Below, one piece after another: positions 17,963-27,316 of a stretch of DNA of 64,000 bases. The stretch is from an uncultured Alphaproteobacteria bacterium (GTDB lineage Bacteria; Pseudomonadota; Alphaproteobacteria; Caulobacterales; Hyphomonadaceae). Numbering within the stretch: position 1 is the first letter of the stretch; the number at the start of each line of letters is the position of its first letter. Below the pieces are notes generated by a model. It was not told the origin of the DNA, made no database searches, and worked only from the letters and a program-made list of their open reading frames with translations. A program made the translations under genes and the position numbers. The stretch is taken from positions 62,001-126,000 of the forward strand of contig CAIKWZ010000047.1 of NCBI GenBank assembly GCA_903831255.1, written 5' to 3'.

Positions 17963-18624
17963 ACGATAAGGCCGTCAGACATTTCGATGATGCGGTCAGC
18001 GCGCCTCGCAAGGTCGAGATCGTGGGTCACCACCACAAGGCTTGCGCCTCGCTCCCGTGCGATCGAAAACAGCATGTCAGCGACCAGCAGTCCGGACGCC
18101 CGGTCCAGGTTTCCAGTCGGTTCATCGGCAAACACCAGGCTCGGGCGGCTTGCCAGTGCGCGTGCGACCGCTACCCTTTGCCTTTCTCCTCCCGACAGCT
18201 GCCCCGGATAATGATCGGTTCGACCCGCGAGGCCCACCGCAGCAAGGGCGGAACGGGCGAGTTCGTCGACGTCCTCAAGCCCGGCGATTTCGAGAGGAAT
18301 GCGAACATTGTCGAGCGCCGACATTGTCTGCAGAAGATGAAAGGACTGAAACACGAGACTGACCCGTCCGCGCCGCAGACGAGCAAGGGCGTCTTCGTCG
18401 AGACCCGTCAGCGACTTGCCAAGAAGGCGAACCTCGCCGCTGGTGGCCGCCTCGATACCGGAAGCAACCCCAATGAGGGAGGATTTCCCGGATCCGGATG
18501 GCCCGATAACCGCCACGCATTCGGCGGGTGCAACAGTGAAGGAGACGCCTTTGAGAATCTCGACCGGACCTGAGGACGCGGGAAGAGTGAGACGAACGTC
18601 GCTAAGCTCAAGGGCTGCTTCCAC
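17959..18624 (-). CDS. ABC transporter ATP-binding protein (YbbA/LolD type)
   Basis: The nucleotide-binding subunit of the permease encoded downstream. It has a full set of ABC motifs: Walker A GPSGSGKSS near residue 40, Q-loop LVFQSFHLL, signature LSGGERQRVAVARAL, Walker B LVFADEPTGNLD, and the switch His in VVTHD. At 221 residues it is the compact LolD/MacB-type ATPase without accessory domain. The gene is the first of a two-gene operon with a four-base overlap to the permease, and it diverges from the TesA-like esterase gene, the order known from E. coli ybbA-tesA. Confidence 0.92.
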   Translation of the reverse strand: MEAALELSDVRLTLPASSGPVEILKGVSFTVAPAECVAVIGPSGSGKSSLIGVASGIEAATSGEVRLLGKSLTGLDEDALARLRRGRVSLVFQSFHLLQTMSALDNVRIPLEIAGLEDVDELARSALAAVGLAGRTDHYPGQLSGGERQRVAVARALASRPSLVFADEPTGNLDRASGLLVADMLFSIARERGASLVVVTHDLDLARRADRIIEMSDGLIV

Positions 18625-18760
18625 AATCGACCTCGTAACGACGAAAACCTGTCACTATTGATAACTCTTCGAGATTTCTACGATAGACTGGACTAATCGG
18701 CTCACTCAGGGCGGCCCGGACAGGTTCGATGCGCCCTGATCGGCAGAGGACGGCCAGGAT

Positions 18761-19522
18761 ATGTTCAAAAATCACGACGGCAGGACCAACGGCTCACACG
18801 CGCTGATCGCAGCGGCTTTGCTTTTCATTATCGGATGCACGCCTGCCGGTTCCGATCGTGACATACCGTCTCAGCCATCCAATGCGCCCGGCTCCCCGGC
18901 GACCGATGTCGGCCAGGACACGCAACGGTCGACCACTGTGGTCATGCTCGGCGACAGCCTGACGGCAGGATATCGGCTTGCGCCGGACGAGGCGCTTCCC
19001 TCTGCATTGGAACGTCGGTTGCGAGAGCAGGGCCTGTCAGTCACGATGGTGAATGCCGGAGTATCGGGGGACACCACGACCGACGCCCTCAATCGCTATG
19101 AATTCAGTGTCGCGGCGTTGAACCCGGATCTGCTGGTGATCGCAATCGGCGCGAACGATTTTCTGAATGGACTGGATCCGGACAAGGCCCGTTCGAACAT
19201 CGCCAAGCTATTGGAAAACGCCAGAGAAGACGGCATTCCGGCCGCGCTCGTCGGACTGACGCCCCCGCAGAAATCTGAACCATCCCCAGATGTTTCACAG
19301 GATTTCGCCTATGGTGAAATCTATCCTGATCTGGCCCGCTCGTACGGAGCGCCTCTATTCCCCAACCTTCTGTCTCGGGTGGCCGGCCGGCCTGAACTTC
19401 TTCAGGACGACGGCCTTCATCCGACCGCGGAGGGGGTTGAGGCGATTGCCGAGGACCTGACGCCGTTTCTCGCGCCGCTGGTGAAGGCGGCCGACGCTTC
19501 GCAAACCAGCGCCGCGGACTGA
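18761..19522 (+). CDS. TesA-like GDSL esterase/lysophospholipase lipoprotein
   Basis: SGNH-fold multifunctional esterase related to E. coli TesA (thioesterase I / protease I / lysophospholipase L1). All four blocks are present: LGDSLTAGY (catalytic Ser), VSGDTT (Gly), GANDFL (Asn) and DGLHPT (Asp-x-x-His). Unlike E. coli TesA, the N-terminus is a lipoprotein signal (LLFIIGC) followed by a short Pro/Ser linker, so the enzyme is probably membrane-anchored in the envelope. It is divergent from the ybbA/ybbP-like operon, with a 136-base shared promoter region. An acyl-chain clean-up role alongside the ABC system is an inference from this conserved pairing. Confidence 0.88.
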   Translation: MFKNHDGRTNGSHALIAAALLFIIGCTPAGSDRDIPSQPSNAPGSPATDVGQDTQRSTTVVMLGDSLTAGYRLAPDEALPSALERRLREQGLSVTMVNAGVSGDTTTDALNRYEFSVAALNPDLLVIAIGANDFLNGLDPDKARSNIAKLLENAREDGIPAALVGLTPPQKSEPSPDVSQDFAYGEIYPDLARSYGAPLFPNLLSRVAGRPELLQDDGLHPTAEGVEAIAEDLTPFLAPLVKAADASQTSAAD

Positions 19523-19625
19523 GACGCGATGTGATCAGCCAACGGGCTTTTTCATTTGCCTCAGACATCCCGGACCCTAGAAATGAAGCATTCTGAACTT
19601 CCGTCCAGTTGAGGGGCCGACGCTC

Positions 19626-21029
19626 ATGAGAACAGCTCTCGTCATCGCAGGCCTTGTATCCAGTCTGACTGGGGTTTCCTGGGGTCAAGGTATCGGGGAC
19701 GCGAATTCCGATGCGAATTCTGAGGACGGACGATTCATAAGCTGGAGAGAACACATCATCGACGATCGTCTCGCCGACGGCACGCCTTTATCAGGAGGCG
19801 ACGGCCTGATCATGGTCGATCTCGACCTCGACGGATTTGAAGATATCGTGTCAGTCCATGAATCGGATGTCGTTTACGACGGCGAACCGGACGGTTTCGT
19901 CCGCGTCGCGTTTGGAACCGGGGATCCTGACCGATGGGTCAATGTCACCCTGGTCGAGGGCCTTGAAGCAGGCGCTCCGGAGGACGCTGCGGCGGCGGAC
20001 GTGAACGGCGATGGGTATCCCGACATTATGATTGCGAGTGAGCTCGCCCACCTTCTTTATCTCCAGAACCCAGGCCGTGACGCCAGAAAGACGCCGTGGA
20101 GGCGGGCCCTTCTTGCAGAAACGGTGAACCGCGGATCCTTCATTCGTGTCTTTCTCGGAGACCTCGACGGCGATGGCCGCCCAGAGGCGACAGCCGCGAA
20201 CAAGGGCGTTCAGGAGCCGCCCCCTGGATGGAACAGGATGACCCCGGTTTCGGTGTTCAAGCCGGGGCAAGATCCTCTCGACGGAGCCGCGTGGCGAGAA
20301 ACAGTTCTGATGACCGCGATCATCCCCCAGAACGCCCAGATGGTCGACATCGACAAGGACGGAGATATCGATGTCATCGCCGGAGAGAGAACACGCGCCC
20401 GTCTGACTTTGTTTGAAAACACTGACGGCAAAGGACAATTGAGGGGTGAAGAGATCACGATCGACGGAGCCCGTGCCGGAGGGTTCAATCTCGACTACGC
20501 CGACTTCAACGATGACGGCAGGCTCGACATTGTCGCGGCGACTGACAAGGGCCTGGGCTGGCTTGAACAACCGGTTTCGATCCGGAATAGCTGGCGATTT
20601 CACGCAATCGGAGACTTCGGGCCGGATGCGCTGACCGGCATATCCCTGGCTGATATAGACGGCGACGGCGATACTGACGTGATCTCAGGGGGGTACAGTC
20701 GTGGCGATCGAGCAACGGATACGAGTATGCCTGTTTCCGGATCCCTCGGACGCCTGGGGTGGTTCGCCAATCCCGGAAGGGTCGACAGCCCGTGGGTCCG
20801 GCATGATATCTCTCGGCGGGTCCGCGGCATGTTCGACAAATTCATTCCCCGAGACATGGATGGGGACGGGGATGTGGATTTCGCCGGAACTCGGGGCAAC
20901 AGCACACCCTTTGACGGCGTCTTCTGGTTAGAGCAGGTGCGTGGCGAGCAGCCCCAGCCACGCTTCAGGCGCGCCCGCGAGCTGGACAGCCCAGAGGTGG
21001 GCCTCCCCCCCGCCTCGAACCAGAACTAG
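19626..21029 (+). CDS. Secreted FG-GAP/VCBS repeat protein
   Basis: A 467-residue exported protein with a signal peptide ending SWG-QG and a beta-propeller made of FG-GAP/VCBS repeats. At least seven calcium-loop motifs of type DxDxDGxxD are visible: DLDLDGFED, DVNGDGYPD, DLDGDGRPE, DIDKDGDID, DFNDDGRLD, DIDGDGDTD and DMDGDGDVD. These point to a seven-bladed propeller that occupies most of the mature chain. No catalytic domain is attached. Such proteins serve as binding or scaffold modules at the cell surface or in the periplasm. It lies 104 bases after the TesA-like gene on the same strand; whether they share a transcript is unclear. Confidence 0.85.
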   Translation: MRTALVIAGLVSSLTGVSWGQGIGDANSDANSEDGRFISWREHIIDDRLADGTPLSGGDGLIMVDLDLDGFEDIVSVHESDVVYDGEPDGFVRVAFGTGDPDRWVNVTLVEGLEAGAPEDAAAADVNGDGYPDIMIASELAHLLYLQNPGRDARKTPWRRALLAETVNRGSFIRVFLGDLDGDGRPEATAANKGVQEPPPGWNRMTPVSVFKPGQDPLDGAAWRETVLMTAIIPQNAQMVDIDKDGDIDVIAGERTRARLTLFENTDGKGQLRGEEITIDGARAGGFNLDYADFNDDGRLDIVAATDKGLGWLEQPVSIRNSWRFHAIGDFGPDALTGISLADIDGDGDTDVISGGYSRGDRATDTSMPVSGSLGRLGWFANPGRVDSPWVRHDISRRVRGMFDKFIPRDMDGDGDVDFAGTRGNSTPFDGVFWLEQVRGEQPQPRFRRARELDSPEVGLPPASNQN

Positions 21030-21101
21030 TTTTAGAACCACTGCTCAGACCCTTGAGATCGCCATAACCGTTCTCCCCACACTCGGAGAGAAAGCCCCGG
21101 A

Positions 21102-21752
21102 TCAGCTGACAGGGAACATACGACCGCCGCCAGCAGGCGAATCGACGGAGCCGCTGGCGGCGCGGGATCGGGCTCGGCCGGAAATGTCTTTGATCTGGTG
21201 CTCCTCGAGGAGCCGTCGCCCCATTCCAGGGGTCAGCCAGGCGCCTCGCCCGATCGTCGGCAGAGGCAGTCCCATCGCGGCCACCAGGGTTGCGAAAGCG
21301 GAATTGGAATTGAGACCGAGCCCAAGAAACGGATAGGGCGCCCCTCCTCCGCCGGCCGGACCAGGGCTGCGGGAGTTGATCCGCCTCATGGCCTCTCTTG
21401 CGGCCGAGATGAATGATTCCAGAGCGGAGGTGTCGAGTTTCTCGGCGATGATCGCCGCCTCGCCCTTTTTGACGACCTCCAAAAGCCCAGACCCGCCTCT
21501 CGTCGCACCATGGATTGCGAGAGCCGTGTAGGGGTGATCGGCGGTATCGTAAATTCTCAGCCGGTCCGACGGCAGGAAACCGATGGGCTTACATCGCCAG
21601 TCTCCACCGTCAGGATCAAGGCTCGAAGCCAGACCGTTGAACTGTCGGACGCATCGCCCCAGACCGTCCGCCACGGCGAGCACGCGATGAGCGGCGATAG
21701 CCGTCCCGCTCGGAAGTCGGTGCTCAGCCCCAATGATCATCCAGTCCGACAT
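21102..21752 (-). CDS. Hypothetical protein with NSNS motif
   Basis: I do not recognise this 216-residue protein. It has no signal peptide or membrane segment. The N-terminal half has a strand-like HRVLAVADGLGRCVRQFNGLA segment; the C-terminal half contains GLGLNSNSAFATLVAAMGL and GAWLTPGMGR, a layout loosely like the Asn-Ser-Asn motif seen in some papain-like or DUF3750-type proteins. The tail after residue 195 is Gly/Ser/Arg-rich and probably disordered. The frame has normal codon-position bias on the minus strand and lies between convergent and divergent neighbours without overlap, so I take it as real. It stands alone, diverging from the first PQQ dehydrogenase gene. Confidence 0.6.
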   Translation of the reverse strand: MSDWMIIGAEHRLPSGTAIAAHRVLAVADGLGRCVRQFNGLASSLDPDGGDWRCKPIGFLPSDRLRIYDTADHPYTALAIHGATRGGSGLLEVVKKGEAAIIAEKLDTSALESFISAAREAMRRINSRSPGPAGGGGAPYPFLGLGLNSNSAFATLVAAMGLPLPTIGRGAWLTPGMGRRLLEEHQIKDISGRARSRAASGSVDSPAGGGRMFPVS

Positions 21753-21903
21753 ACAGAAGAGATATCTCCATCAACAGCAAAGAAGAAGGACAGGTTGACC
21801 AAGAAAGCTTTCCATTGACGCTTCATTAGGGCAGGTTCGGCGATGTCACGATTAAAGAGATCGGACGGCCGCAACGAATGCGGCATCACGGGGAGTTGAA
21901 CGA

Positions 21904-23910
21904 ATGGCTTCAGAATTGGCGATGTCCGCGACGCGATCGACGCTTGGTGCGCTCATGATGGCGGCTACGGCTCTGAGCCTTTCAGCCTGCCAATCGCCCG
22001 ATAGCGCTGCTCTAGGCGCCCCTCCCTCGCAGGTGGCCGCGGCTGAACCCGCCCCCCGTCCAGCCGAACCCGTTTCAGTTTCATTGTCTGACACGCCTCA
22101 CCCGGGCGAGGCGATTTACAACACGAACTGCGCCGCATGCCATGATAACGCAGAAGCCACTCGCTCTCCGTCCAGAGAAACGCTGGGCAAGATGAGCTTC
22201 CAGTTGATCAATTACGCACTCACCATGGGAAAGATGCAGGTTCAGGGACAGGCCCTGAGTGACGACAAGCGTGCGACCCTCATCAACTATCTGATTGGTC
22301 GAAGCGCGTCGGCGGGCGACGGCTGGACTCAGTCGATGATGTGCCCGTCCGGACGCAGGAAGATTTCTCTCGACGGCGGCGCGAAAGTATCGACCTTCGG
22401 CTTCGACAGATCGAACACTCGCTCCCTCACAGAAGCGCAGGCGGGATTGTCGCGTTCTCAGCTCGCCAATCTGGAGCTCGCATGGTCGCTCGCCATCCCG
22501 GACGCCACCACTATGAGATCGCAGGGCGCGATTGTCGGAAATACTCTTTTCCTGCCAGTGGCGGACGCCTCGGCGATGTACGCCATCGATATCTCCGGGC
22601 GTCAGCCGTGCATCCAGTGGATTTACCGGACACCCGGCGGAGCTCCCCTCCGAACCAGCGCCGCCTATGGCGTGATCGCAGACGGGACGCCCCTTTTGGT
22701 CTTCTCCGGCCTCGATTCAACTGTTCATGCCGTTGATGCAAGAACAGGCAAGGCAGTGTGGACAAAAGGTGTCGGCAGCTTCCGCTTTTCCCTGACAACC
22801 GGGACGCCGACAGTGTTGCGGGATCGGATCATCGTGCCCGTCGCACAATACGAGATCTCTGTCGCAGCGGCCAATGAGGAGCTTTGCTGCACCAATCATG
22901 GCTATGTTCTGTCCCTTGATGCAAAAACGGGAGAGCAGACATGGCGCTACGACACGATGTCAGATGCAATGCCTGTCAGAGACCGCGGAGACGGAAAAAT
23001 GCTCTGGGGCCCATCAGGCGCCCCCATCTGGAACTCTCCGGTCGTGGATGAGAAGCGACGACTGGTCTACTTCGGAACCGGCGAAGCAAACTCCGCCCCG
23101 ACGCACCGAAACACCAACGCCATCATCGCCATTCATCTGGACACCGGTCGCGAAGTCTGGAGCCATCAGGCGACCGACCGCGATATCTTCCTTTCTGGAT
23201 GTGGACCGCGCCCCGGTCCGGACAAGCTCAACTGCGAAACTGACACGGTCTACCGGGATGTAGACTTCGGAGCGTCGGTCATACTCGGAAAGCTGAAATC
23301 CGGACGGGAGGTTCTGTTCGCAGGACAGAAATCCGGCACCGTCTGGGCGCTGGAGCCGGACACTGGAAAAGTGATCTTTCAGCGAGACATCGGAACGGGC
23401 GGACCGCTGGGCGGCATTCACTGGGGTATCGCATTCGCTGACGATACGATTTACGCGCCGATCAGCAATCCGGGCCGCTCGCTTCCGGGACAACCGCCCC
23501 TCGACCCAAGCATCAAAGCTGGCGTCTATGCGGTGGATGCGGAGACAGGCGCCATCAAGTGGAGATTCACCCCGACGCCAGAGTGCGGCGGACTGTCGCC
23601 TGCCGAAGCACGGGTGTGCGCACGTGGCGCAGCCTTCTCAGGCGCGCCCACGGTCATTGGCGAAACGCTGGTGTCAGGAACCCTCAACGGCGATCTTTAT
23701 GTTCTGGACCGAAAGACCGGCGAGCCGATCTGGAAGACAAGCACGATGAAATCCTACACGGCCACCAACGGAATAAACGGTCAGGGGGGCGCAATCGACG
23801 GAGCCTCGATTGTGGCCTCAAACGGACTGCTTTTTGTTAACTCTGGATACGGGATGTTCGGTCAGCAGGCCGGGAACATGATCCTGGCATTCAGACCGGC
23901 CCCAAACTGA
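21904..23910 (+). CDS. PQQ-dependent quinoprotein dehydrogenase with N-terminal cytochrome c (PVA-dehydrogenase-like), lipoprotein
   Basis: Predicted periplasmic oxidoreductase that oxidises an alcohol with PQQ and passes electrons to its own heme. Residues 1-29 are a lipoprotein signal (LSAC). A cytochrome c domain follows with CAACH (Cys76-His80), then a PQQ beta-propeller from about residue 170. PQQ-site features include a vicinal cysteine pair (ELCCTNHG), WGPSGAPIWNSP and repeated Trp-docking strands such as DAKTGEQTWRYD and DRKTGEPIWK. The order cytochrome then propeller is that of polyvinyl-alcohol dehydrogenase and opposite to type II quinohemoprotein alcohol dehydrogenases. A GGGGAG site precedes ATG 21904. 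The next gene encodes a paralog. No PQQ biosynthesis gene lies in the window. Substrate unknown. Confidence 0.85.
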   Translation: MASELAMSATRSTLGALMMAATALSLSACQSPDSAALGAPPSQVAAAEPAPRPAEPVSVSLSDTPHPGEAIYNTNCAACHDNAEATRSPSRETLGKMSFQLINYALTMGKMQVQGQALSDDKRATLINYLIGRSASAGDGWTQSMMCPSGRRKISLDGGAKVSTFGFDRSNTRSLTEAQAGLSRSQLANLELAWSLAIPDATTMRSQGAIVGNTLFLPVADASAMYAIDISGRQPCIQWIYRTPGGAPLRTSAAYGVIADGTPLLVFSGLDSTVHAVDARTGKAVWTKGVGSFRFSLTTGTPTVLRDRIIVPVAQYEISVAAANEELCCTNHGYVLSLDAKTGEQTWRYDTMSDAMPVRDRGDGKMLWGPSGAPIWNSPVVDEKRRLVYFGTGEANSAPTHRNTNAIIAIHLDTGREVWSHQATDRDIFLSGCGPRPGPDKLNCETDTVYRDVDFGASVILGKLKSGREVLFAGQKSGTVWALEPDTGKVIFQRDIGTGGPLGGIHWGIAFADDTIYAPISNPGRSLPGQPPLDPSIKAGVYAVDAETGAIKWRFTPTPECGGLSPAEARVCARGAAFSGAPTVIGETLVSGTLNGDLYVLDRKTGEPIWKTSTMKSYTATNGINGQGGAIDGASIVASNGLLFVNSGYGMFGQQAGNMILAFRPAPN

Positions 23911-24056
23911 GCCGCTCAACTTGACGTGAACAGGGTCTGAAGAGCTGACCTAGGGGCATGAGTTGACGTTTGCGTCAGGTAGGGTTGACTATACTTCTGA
24001 AGATACGGGCGCCCCGACACGAAACGACGGGGAAAAGACACGAAGGAGAAGCGACG

Positions 24057-26030
24057 ATGCGGCGACATAACCAGCGTGACCGATCCACCCTGAGGTCCGA
24101 AACGAAGCGCCCTGGCGTAGCTGCGATCTTCGCGATGGCTGCGGGCTTCGCCCTTGCCGGGTGTTCGACAAGCGACGCGCCCGCCCAACAGGCCGCAACG
24201 ACGGTTGCAGCCACAACGCCTCAGCCCCACCCGGGCGAAGCCGTCTACAAGGCGAGCTGCGCGAGCTGCCACGACAACGCGGAACTGACCAAGGCGCCGA
24301 CCCTCGAAAGTCTCGCCCGCCTCAATTCAGGCCAGATCGTGAACACGCTGATTACTGGCAGGATGGCCCCTCAGGCAGCGAGCCTGACCTCAGAGCAGGT
24401 GACGTTCGTCGCCGACTATCTCTCAAAAGCCGAAGAAGTCGACGACAGCTGGGTGTCGGCGATGATGTGCCCGAGCAACCGTCGCACCCCAAAGCTGGCA
24501 TCCGCGCCGACTGTGTCGACCTTTGGGTTCGATCTCAAGAACTCTCGCCGCCTGACCTACGCTCAGGCTGGTCTCGACGTGACGGACATGACCAATCTGG
24601 AAGTCGCGTGGGTTGTCGGTTTCCCCGACGCAATCACGATGAGATCCCAGGCGGCGGTCGCCGGATCGACTATTTTCCTGCCTGTTGGCGAACATAAGAA
24701 CCGCCTGTTCGCATTCGATATTTCTTCCGAAAAGCCTTGCATACAGTGGATCTACGAAGCCGAACGCACGCTTCGCACCAGCGCTGGATTTGGAACCCTT
24801 CCCGACGGCCGGAAGGCGGTCGTAGTCGGCGACCTCGGCGCTTACGTCCACATGATCGATGCAAAGACGGGCAAGCGTATCTGGGCCTCGCACATGGGGC
24901 TCTTCCCTGCCTCGGTTTCAACGGCGACACCCGTCATCGTGGGAGACAAGGTATTCGCGCCCTCTTCCCAGTACGAGATCATGATGGGCTCGGTCGACAG
25001 CCATGTCTGCTGCAAGACCCATGGCGGCGTCGTCGCTCTTGACGCCATGACCGGAAAGCGGGTGTGGGAAGGCCACACGATGGAAGACGCCAAGCCGGTC
25101 CGCGATCGGGGCGACGGCCAGATGATATGGGGCCCCTCTGGAGCGCCGATCTGGAATTCCCCCTCGATCGACCTGAAGCGCAACCGCCTTTATGTCGGAA
25201 CAGGGGAAGCAACCTCTCCGCCTGCACACAAGAACTCGGACGCCCTGATGGCGTTCGATCTCTCCGACGGGTCGGTGAAGTGGGCCCATCAGGCGACCGC
25301 GAATGATATCTTCGTCGTCGGCTGTCAGCCCGGATCTAAAGGCAAGAACTGCGTCTCGGCATCGGAGACAGTCTATCGCGACGTAGACTTCGGAGCCTCG
25401 ACGATCCTCGCATCGACCCCTGCCGGCCGCGACCTTGTGCTTGCGGGCCAGAAATCAGGAACGGTGTGGGCGATGGATCCGGACAGCGGATCGGTCGTAT
25501 GGCGAACCGATATCGGTACGGGCGGCCCGAATGGTGGCATTCACTGGGGCATTGCTGCCGATGATACGCACGTCTTTGCCCCCATCAGCTATGCGGGCCG
25601 ATCAATTCCGGGCCAGGCCGTCCCCGAGACCATCAAACCGGGACTTTACGCCCTCGATCTGAATGACGGATCCATCGACTGGTCCTTCCACGCGACCCAG
25701 GACTGTACGGACGCCCGTAAGAAGTTTGTGCCGCGCTGCAACTCGCTCTTTGGTCTGTCGGGAGCGCCCACGATTATCGGGGATCACGTTGTGACCGGAG
25801 GGCTCGACGGACGAGTTTACATGTTCGAGCGAAAAACCGGTAAACTGGTCTGGCAATTCGACACCGCGCAGGACTTCACGACCGTCAACGGCGTCAAGGC
25901 CAATGGGGCTTCGGTCGACAACGCTTCGATCATCGCCACGAACGGACTGCTCATCATGAATTCAGGCTATGGCCTCTTCGGTCAGGGTGCTGGAAACGTG
26001 ATGATCGCCTTCAGGCCTCGCAAGAACTGA
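24057..26030 (+). CDS. Second PQQ quinoprotein with N-terminal cytochrome c, lipoprotein paralog
   Basis: A 657-residue paralog of the 21904-23910 product with the same plan. It has a lipoprotein signal after a basic start (ALAGC), a cytochrome c domain with CASCH (Cys68-His72), a MMCPSNRR linker also seen in the paralog (MMCPSGRR), and a PQQ propeller with vicinal cysteines (SHVCCKTHGG), WGPSGAPIWNSP and GTGGPNGGIHWGIA. ATG 24057 was chosen for its GAAGGAGAA ribosome site; the frame opens at 23970 but the extension has none. The 146-base gap from the first gene allows an internal promoter, so the two may be expressed separately. Two copies suggest different substrate ranges or a heterodimer. 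Confidence 0.85.
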   Translation: MRRHNQRDRSTLRSETKRPGVAAIFAMAAGFALAGCSTSDAPAQQAATTVAATTPQPHPGEAVYKASCASCHDNAELTKAPTLESLARLNSGQIVNTLITGRMAPQAASLTSEQVTFVADYLSKAEEVDDSWVSAMMCPSNRRTPKLASAPTVSTFGFDLKNSRRLTYAQAGLDVTDMTNLEVAWVVGFPDAITMRSQAAVAGSTIFLPVGEHKNRLFAFDISSEKPCIQWIYEAERTLRTSAGFGTLPDGRKAVVVGDLGAYVHMIDAKTGKRIWASHMGLFPASVSTATPVIVGDKVFAPSSQYEIMMGSVDSHVCCKTHGGVVALDAMTGKRVWEGHTMEDAKPVRDRGDGQMIWGPSGAPIWNSPSIDLKRNRLYVGTGEATSPPAHKNSDALMAFDLSDGSVKWAHQATANDIFVVGCQPGSKGKNCVSASETVYRDVDFGASTILASTPAGRDLVLAGQKSGTVWAMDPDSGSVVWRTDIGTGGPNGGIHWGIAADDTHVFAPISYAGRSIPGQAVPETIKPGLYALDLNDGSIDWSFHATQDCTDARKKFVPRCNSLFGLSGAPTIIGDHVVTGGLDGRVYMFERKTGKLVWQFDTAQDFTTVNGVKANGASVDNASIIATNGLLIMNSGYGLFGQGAGNVMIAFRPRKN

Positions 26031-26047
26031 GGCCTGCATCTCCTGAT

Positions 26048-26087
26048 GCCTCGCCCTTGCGTCCCGACGAGGACGCGAGGGCGAGGC
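26048..26087. terminator. Long GC-rich hairpin after the PQQ gene pair
   Basis: A 17-bp stem with a single G-T pair (26048-26064 with 26071-26087) and a six-base loop begins 18 bases after the second quinoprotein stop codon. No T-run follows on either strand. It probably protects the 3' end of the transcript or stops transcription inefficiently. Confidence 0.5.
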
Positions 26088-26181
26088 TCAACAGGTAACT
26101 TCTCTCGACCGCGAACGAGGACAGGGCGGAGCTGATCCGTCCTATGGGCCCGCAGCGGGGCCATACGCGGAAGCAGTCTCC

Positions 26182-27195
26182 ATGTCCGATAGCGACGACA
26201 AGCTTGTCAGACCCCAACCCACCGAACAGACACCGGAGCGCGGACCGCTGGCGCCCTACGCGGGAGCGAAGCCCCCGGCGCCCGAATGGTTCGAGCGGGC
26301 GGTCGCAGCGCCGGCGCAAACTGGCTACGCCTTATGCGAGGGGGCCCGCATTCATTACCGGAGCTGGGGAGATCCCTCGAAGCCCGGCCTCCTGATGGTT
26401 CACGGAAATGGCGCGCATGCCCACTGGTGGGACTTCGTGGCTCCCTACATGACCGCAGACCATCATGTCGTCGCCATGACGTTTTCAGGTATGGGCGATT
26501 CGGATTGGCGCAACGGTTATACGATGGACCTGTTTGCGCGGGAGCAGCTCGCCGTTTTCGAGGCCTCGGGCCTGTTCGATAACGAAACGCGCCCGATCAT
26601 CGTCGCGCATTCCTTTGGAGGGTTTGTCACTGTCCTCACAGGGGCCGAATACGGTGACAGATTTGAGGGTGTGGTGATCGTCGATTCGCCCATCAACCCT
26701 CCGGACCGGCACACAGACCGTCCGCCGACCAAGCGAGGCGGGCGGGTCTATCCGACGCTTGAGGCCGCCCTGGCGCGTTTTCGACTGGCGCCGCCGCAGA
26801 CCTGCGACAATCACTACATTCTGGATTACATCGCGCGACACAGTCTACGCCGCCGCCCTTTGCCCGACGGATCCGGCGAGGGCTGGAGCTGGAAGTTCGA
26901 CCCGGACATATGGCGTCATTTCGACGTCCGGCGCCCTTCTCAGGACCTGTTGCGGGAGATCCGATGCCGGATCGCCCTCTTCAAGGGGGCGGAATCTGTT
27001 CTGTGGGACGATGACGTGGCCGATTACATGCGAGACCTGCTCAACCGTCAGGTGCCGTTTATAGAGATCCCCGAGGCGCGGCATCACATCATGCTGGATC
27101 AGCCGCTGGCTTTTGTCGCAGCGTTGCGAACACTGCTCCAGGAATGGCGCTACTCCGCCCCCCTTCGACCTCGCTGGGCCGGCGAAACAGCCTGA
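26182..27195 (+). CDS. Alpha/beta hydrolase (epoxide-hydrolase/esterase-like)
   Basis: Cytoplasmic alpha/beta hydrolase of 337 residues. Visible elements are the oxyanion strand MVHGNGAHAHWW, the TFSGMGDS segment after strand 4, the nucleophile elbow AHSFGG (Ser144), and the catalytic His in ARHHIML. A Ser nucleophile argues for an esterase or C-C hydrolase rather than an epoxide hydrolase, which would have Asp. The first 60 residues are a charged, Pro-rich extension without signal peptide. A lid domain of about 80 residues lies between the elbow and the acid residue. The gene sits between the PQQ gene pair and the oxidase subunit IV gene with its own upstream gap; no pathway link is evident. 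Confidence 0.85.
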   Translation: MSDSDDKLVRPQPTEQTPERGPLAPYAGAKPPAPEWFERAVAAPAQTGYALCEGARIHYRSWGDPSKPGLLMVHGNGAHAHWWDFVAPYMTADHHVVAMTFSGMGDSDWRNGYTMDLFAREQLAVFEASGLFDNETRPIIVAHSFGGFVTVLTGAEYGDRFEGVVIVDSPINPPDRHTDRPPTKRGGRVYPTLEAALARFRLAPPQTCDNHYILDYIARHSLRRRPLPDGSGEGWSWKFDPDIWRHFDVRRPSQDLLREIRCRIALFKGAESVLWDDDVADYMRDLLNRQVPFIEIPEARHHIMLDQPLAFVAALRTLLQEWRYSAPLRPRWAGETA

Positions 27196-27316
27196 TCCGC
27201 CCGGCCGCCAGCCTCAATTTGTCCAAATGCGGCCTTCTGCGCGCTTTTCATCGCAGCCCGCACCAGCTAGGAATCATGGGTCTCTTTCCATCCCTCGCAT
27301 TTAGGGAGCCTTGATC

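Noticed and set aside
23963-23995. Promoter-like TTGACG and TATACT upstream of the second quinoprotein gene
   Set aside because: The spacer is 21 bases, too long for a sigma-70 promoter, and no better pairing was seen.
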